Notes under the pieces: model-generated
Databases searched by the model: none
What the model was told of the DNA's origin: nothing
The model's input: only the letters and a program-made list of their open reading frames with translations
Translations under genes and position numbers: made by a program
Shown: positions 6,053 through 8,406 of the stretch, piece after piece
Numbering within the stretch: position 1 is the stretch's first letter
How the letters are laid out: each line of letters opens with the position of its first letter
NCBI GenBank assembly: GCA_035541475.1
Contig: DATKND010000084.1
Coordinates: forward strand, 1 to 8,406
DNA from: DASUFZ01 sp035541475
GTDB lineage: Bacteria; Myxococcota_A; UBA9160; SMWR01
Direction of reading: 5' to 3'
DNA: 8,406 bases

Positions 6053-7165
6053 CTACTTCCAGAGGAGCGTCGCGACCAGCGAGTCCATCGCGAAGTAGAG
6101 ATTGGCGACCGCCTGGGTCGGCGGCGCGAGCGCCTGGACGAGCACGACCCACGGCGCCCACTCGCGCACGCGCAGCGAGCCGTCGCGAAAGAGCGCCTCC
6201 AGCGCCACGAGCATCGCGGGGAAGACCAGCGCGAGGAGTCGCGACGTGTCGATCGCGACGAAGAGCTGCGACCAGACCGAGACCCCGAGCACCGCGAGCC
6301 CGAGCACCGCGCCGCGCTCTCCGCGCCGCCACAGCGCGACCGCTCCGGCCGTGACCAGCACCCAGGCGGGGCCGAAGATGCTGTAGAGCCCGGCCCACTG
6401 GAACCTCGCGGTCTGCCGGAAGAAGTGCAGCGGATCCGCCGCGAGCGGCGCGAGGTAGTCCTCGACGCCGAGCGCCATCGGCGCGCGCGCCGCCATCCAC
6501 GCGCGGAAGAAGAGATAAGGAGCGAGCGCGACGCTGTAGCAGAGCGACTGCGTCGCGAGCGTCCGAACCCGCCGCAGCGAGTCCCACAGCTCGAGGAACG
6601 CGAACCACGGCACGACGAAGACGAGCGACTCGCGGTTGAAGAGTCCGACCGCGAAGAGCGCATAGAAGACGAGCGGCCGCCCGCGCGCGCACGCCATGGC
6701 GAAGATCACGAGGTACGTGAGCGCGTCGCAGTAGTAGGGGGAGAAGACGGTGCCGAGCGTGAGGAACGAGAAGCAGAAGACGGCGGCGGCGAGCAGCGCG
6801 TCGCCGGGCCGCGGCGCGCGGCGGCGAAACCAGGCGAAGACGCAGGAGAGCAGCAGCGCCGCGAGCGTCAGATTCGTGAACAGGAGGCGCGAGCCGCGCA
6901 GGCCGACCGCCCAGGAGATCAGCGGCGTCAGCGGCCGGAACGCGACCGGGTTCTGCGATGCGTTGACGAAGGGATCGAGCGAGAGCCACGCATACGACTG
7001 CGCGTAGAACTGGCCGAGCTTCTGCGGAACGACCCCGGGCGCGACAGCGACACAGGCGAGTGCCAGCCCGACCGCGCCGACGGCGGCCGCGGTGCCCGCG
7101 CGTCCGAGCCGCCGCTCGACCGCGAGCACCCCGCGGTCGAGGCGCGAAGGTGCGACGTCCTCCAT
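6053..7165 (-). CDS. Polytopic membrane protein of unknown function, GT-C-like features
   Basis: I do not recognise the family. The product is 370 aa with about nine to ten hydrophobic segments spread over its length. After helix 1 (about 24-44) comes a loop with Y-A-Q-S-Y-A-W-L-S-L-D-P-F and N-P-V-A-F-R-P-L-T-P, containing an acidic residue, D64. Later landmarks are P-Y-Y-C-D-A-L-T near 143-150, F-N-R-E-S at 176-180 and D-T-S-R-L at 306-310. An acidic residue in the first long loop followed by an R-E-S turn is reminiscent of GT-C lipid-linked sugar transferases, but this is only a resemblance. The ATG at 7165 is chosen because GAGGAG (7175-7180 on the complement) lies 9 nt upstream. Longer readings would run into the divergent methyltransferase. 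It probably shares a transcript with the DUF1295 gene 16 nt downstream. Confidence 0.8.
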   Translation of the reverse strand: MEDVAPSRLDRGVLAVERRLGRAGTAAAVGAVGLALACVAVAPGVVPQKLGQFYAQSYAWLSLDPFVNASQNPVAFRPLTPLISWAVGLRGSRLLFTNLTLAALLLSCVFAWFRRRAPRPGDALLAAAVFCFSFLTLGTVFSPYYCDALTYLVIFAMACARGRPLVFYALFAVGLFNRESLVFVVPWFAFLELWDSLRRVRTLATQSLCYSVALAPYLFFRAWMAARAPMALGVEDYLAPLAADPLHFFRQTARFQWAGLYSIFGPAWVLVTAGAVALWRRGERGAVLGLAVLGVSVWSQLFVAIDTSRLLALVFPAMLVALEALFRDGSLRVREWAPWVVLVQALAPPTQAVANLYFAMDSLVATLLWK

Positions 7166-7197
7166 GCCTCGTCGCTCCTCGTGGCGATGCCGCGCAC

Positions 7198-7226
7198 ACG
7201 ATAGGGGCTGCGCGGGCGGCTTCCAT
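7198..7226 (-). promoter_or_regulatory. Candidate promoter for the minus-strand membrane-protein pair
   Basis: Read on the minus strand, ATGGAA (7226-7221; 3 of 6 to TTGACA) and TATCGT (7203-7198; 4 of 6 to TATAAT) are 17 nt apart. Initiation would fall about 25-30 nt upstream of the ATG at 7165, leaving room for the GAGGAG site. This is a weak consensus match, supported mainly by spacing and position. Confidence 0.3.
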
Positions 7227-7244
7227 CGCGCCGGCGCGCCGCGC

Positions 7245-7274
7245 TTGACGCGGAGATCCAAGCTCGGGGAAGAT
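7245..7274 (+). promoter_or_regulatory. Candidate promoter for the methyltransferase gene
   Basis: TTGACG (7245-7250; 5 of 6 to TTGACA) is followed after 18 nt by GAAGAT (7269-7274; 3 of 6 to TATAAT). Initiation near 7281 would leave a short leader holding the GGAGG site before the ATG at 7304. It would also make the GTG at 7283 a nearly leaderless start. The -35 is good and the -10 is poor. Confidence 0.35.
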
Positions 7275-7293
7275 CGACGGGCGTGCCGGCACC

Positions 7294-7300
7294 GGAGGTG
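7294..7300 (+). promoter_or_regulatory. Ribosome-binding site deciding the methyltransferase start
   Basis: GGAGGTG is a near-perfect anti-16S match. Its GGAGG core ends 5 nt before the ATG at 7304. This favours that start over the in-frame GTG at 7283, which has no comparable site. Confidence 0.65.
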
Positions 7301-7303
7301 GTC

Positions 7304-8383
7304 ATGTCGCCCGCGTCGAGACCCGTCGACCCCGACCGCATGAAGGAGTTCGCGAAGCACGTCTTCGGGAAGCTCGAAGGCGCGATGACCTCCGCGATGA
7401 TCCACCTCGGCGACCGGCTCGGCCTTTACCGCGCGCTCGCCGGGGGCGAGCCGCTGACCAGCGCGGAGCTCGCCGCGCGCACGGGCCTGCACGAACGCTG
7501 GGTGCGCGAGTGGCTCCACGCGCAGGGCGCCGCCGGCATCCTCGTCCACGCGGGCGGCCGCTTCTCGCTCGGGCCCGAGGCCGAGGCCGTGCTCGCCAAC
7601 GAGAGCCACCCGGCCTTCGGCTGCGGGATGTTCTCGTCGCTACCCGCGACGATCGCGGTCGTCGACGCGCTGCCCGAAGCCTTCCGCACCGGCATCGGCC
7701 TCGACTACGACGCCTTCGGGCCCGAAGGCGCGCGCGGCATCGAGCGCGGCTTCGCGCCGTGGTTCCGTGCGCTGCTCGTGCCCTTCGCCTTGCCGCGCGT
7801 CGAGGGCGTCGTGACGGCGCTCGAGCGCGGCGTGCGCGTCGCCGACGTCGGCTGCGGCGGCGGCGTCGCGCTGCTCGAGATGGCGAAGGTATTCCCGCGC
7901 TCGGAGTTCCACGGCTACGACATCTCGCAGCACGCGCTCGAGCGCGCGGAGGAGAACCGCGTCGCGGCCGGCGTCTCGAACGCCGCCTTCCACGACCCGC
8001 GCAAGGAGCCGCTGCCGGACGACGAGAGCTTCGCCTTCGTCACGACCTTCGACTGCCTGCACGACATGACGGACCCGGCGCGCGTCATGCGCGCGATCCG
8101 CGCCGCGCTCGAGCCGGAGGGCACGTGGCTGATCGCCGACATCAAGAGCCGCGGCAGCTACGAGGCGAACGTTGCGAAGAACCCGATGGCCGCCCTGATG
8201 TACGGGACCTCGGTGATGAGCTGCATGTCGTCCGCGCTCTCCGAGCCCGGCGGGCTCGGTCTCGGCACGCTCGGCTTCCCCGAAGATCTCGCGCGCCGCA
8301 TGACGCGCGAGGCCGGCTTCACGCGCTTCGCGCCGCTCGACCTCGGCCACCCGATCAACGCGTTCTACGTGGTGCGGCCTTAG
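7304..8383 (+). CDS. Rv2258c-type class I SAM-dependent methyltransferase with winged-helix N-terminus
   Basis: This 359-aa protein is a predicted small-molecule methyltransferase of the Rv2258c-like group; the acceptor is unknown. The N-terminal third is a winged-helix module (about residues 28-98): L-G-L-Y-R-A-L, then T-S-A-E-L-A-A-R-T-G-L and R-W-V-R-E-W-L, then a wing with G-R-F-S-L. The Rossmann domain has motif I V-A-D-V-G-C-G-G-G (179-187), an acidic residue ending strand 2 in H-G-Y-D-I-S (D206), and F-D-C-L-H-D (249-254). The late segment S-C-M-S-S-A-L, then E-P-G-G-L-G-L-G-T-L-G, is typical of this group. Despite the winged helix, the domain serves dimerisation and substrate binding in such enzymes rather than DNA binding. 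The ATG at 7304 is chosen for its ribosome-binding site; GTG at 7283 would add 7 residues. It stands alone here, divergent from the membrane-protein pair. Confidence 0.88.
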   Translation: MSPASRPVDPDRMKEFAKHVFGKLEGAMTSAMIHLGDRLGLYRALAGGEPLTSAELAARTGLHERWVREWLHAQGAAGILVHAGGRFSLGPEAEAVLANESHPAFGCGMFSSLPATIAVVDALPEAFRTGIGLDYDAFGPEGARGIERGFAPWFRALLVPFALPRVEGVVTALERGVRVADVGCGGGVALLEMAKVFPRSEFHGYDISQHALERAEENRVAAGVSNAAFHDPRKEPLPDDESFAFVTTFDCLHDMTDPARVMRAIRAALEPEGTWLIADIKSRGSYEANVAKNPMAALMYGTSVMSCMSSALSEPGGLGLGTLGFPEDLARRMTREAGFTRFAPLDLGHPINAFYVVRP

Positions 8384-8406
8384 AGAGGAAAGTTCCGAGT
8401 CGGGGG

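Noticed and set aside
6037..6663. Upstream extension of the DUF1295 protein to 6663 on the minus strand
   Set aside because: It overlaps the coding region of the upstream membrane protein in another frame and is Ser/Arg low-complexity.
7166..7609. N-terminal extension of the 370-aa membrane protein up to 7609 on the minus strand
   Set aside because: The extension is antisense to the methyltransferase coding region and looks random, while ATG 7165 has a good ribosome-binding site.
8384..8406. GAGGAAAG followed by TTCCGAG at the right edge, resembling the conserved start of RNase P RNA (GAGGAAAGTCC)
   Set aside because: It has an extra T, the expected upstream helices would fall inside the methyltransferase gene, and the window ends after 23 nt. 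A ribosome-binding site for the next gene is more likely; the adjacent sequence would settle it.

Overview
The window is very GC-rich, densely coding bacterial chromosome with the same codon style throughout (nearly all third positions G or C). I see no mobile element, CRISPR array, tRNA or rRNA. Gene content and order (gyrA end, hemL, atpZ/atpI-like genes, atpB, atpE) suggest a high-GC member of the former Deltaproteobacteria (Myxococcota, Desulfobacterota or related lineages). Three points support this: heme made from glutamate (HemL), F0 subunits a and c encoded apart from the rest of ATP synthase, and a subunit c that carries a leader peptide. The placement is an inference from gene order and protein features, not a phylogeny.

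Layout. 1-1071 (+) is the 3' part of gyrA (C-terminal DNA-wrapping domain). 1090-2397 (+) is hemL. 2444-4258 (+) is a compact F0 cluster: an AtpZ-type small membrane protein, an ATP synthase subunit I-type protein, subunit a (atpB) and subunit c (atpE). The first three genes overlap by 4 nt at each junction. atpE is set apart by a perfect hairpin and has a strong ribosome-binding site. 4259-4532 is a non-coding gap full of inverted repeats, including a nested 11+11 bp hairpin. 4533-5150 (+) is tmk. Two minus-strand genes follow, convergent with tmk: a DUF1295/steroid-reductase-like membrane protein (5155-6036) and, upstream of it, a polytopic membrane protein I cannot name (6053-7165). A 138-bp divergent region to the preferred start separates the latter from a plus-strand Rv2258c-type SAM methyltransferase (7304-8383). 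The last 23 nt are non-coding.

How the parts relate. The left half is housekeeping: topology (GyrA), tetrapyrrole synthesis (HemL), the membrane rotor/stator of ATP synthase (a, c and two assembly or accessory proteins) and dTTP synthesis (Tmk). Subunit b and all F1 genes are absent and must lie elsewhere. The right half holds envelope/lipid-type genes and a methyltransferase with no evident pathway link to the left half.

I did not find a clearly new multi-gene system. The most unusual signals are the structured gap after atpE, the atpB-atpE hairpin, the sodium-type ligand set in subunit c and the unassigned membrane-protein pair on the minus strand.
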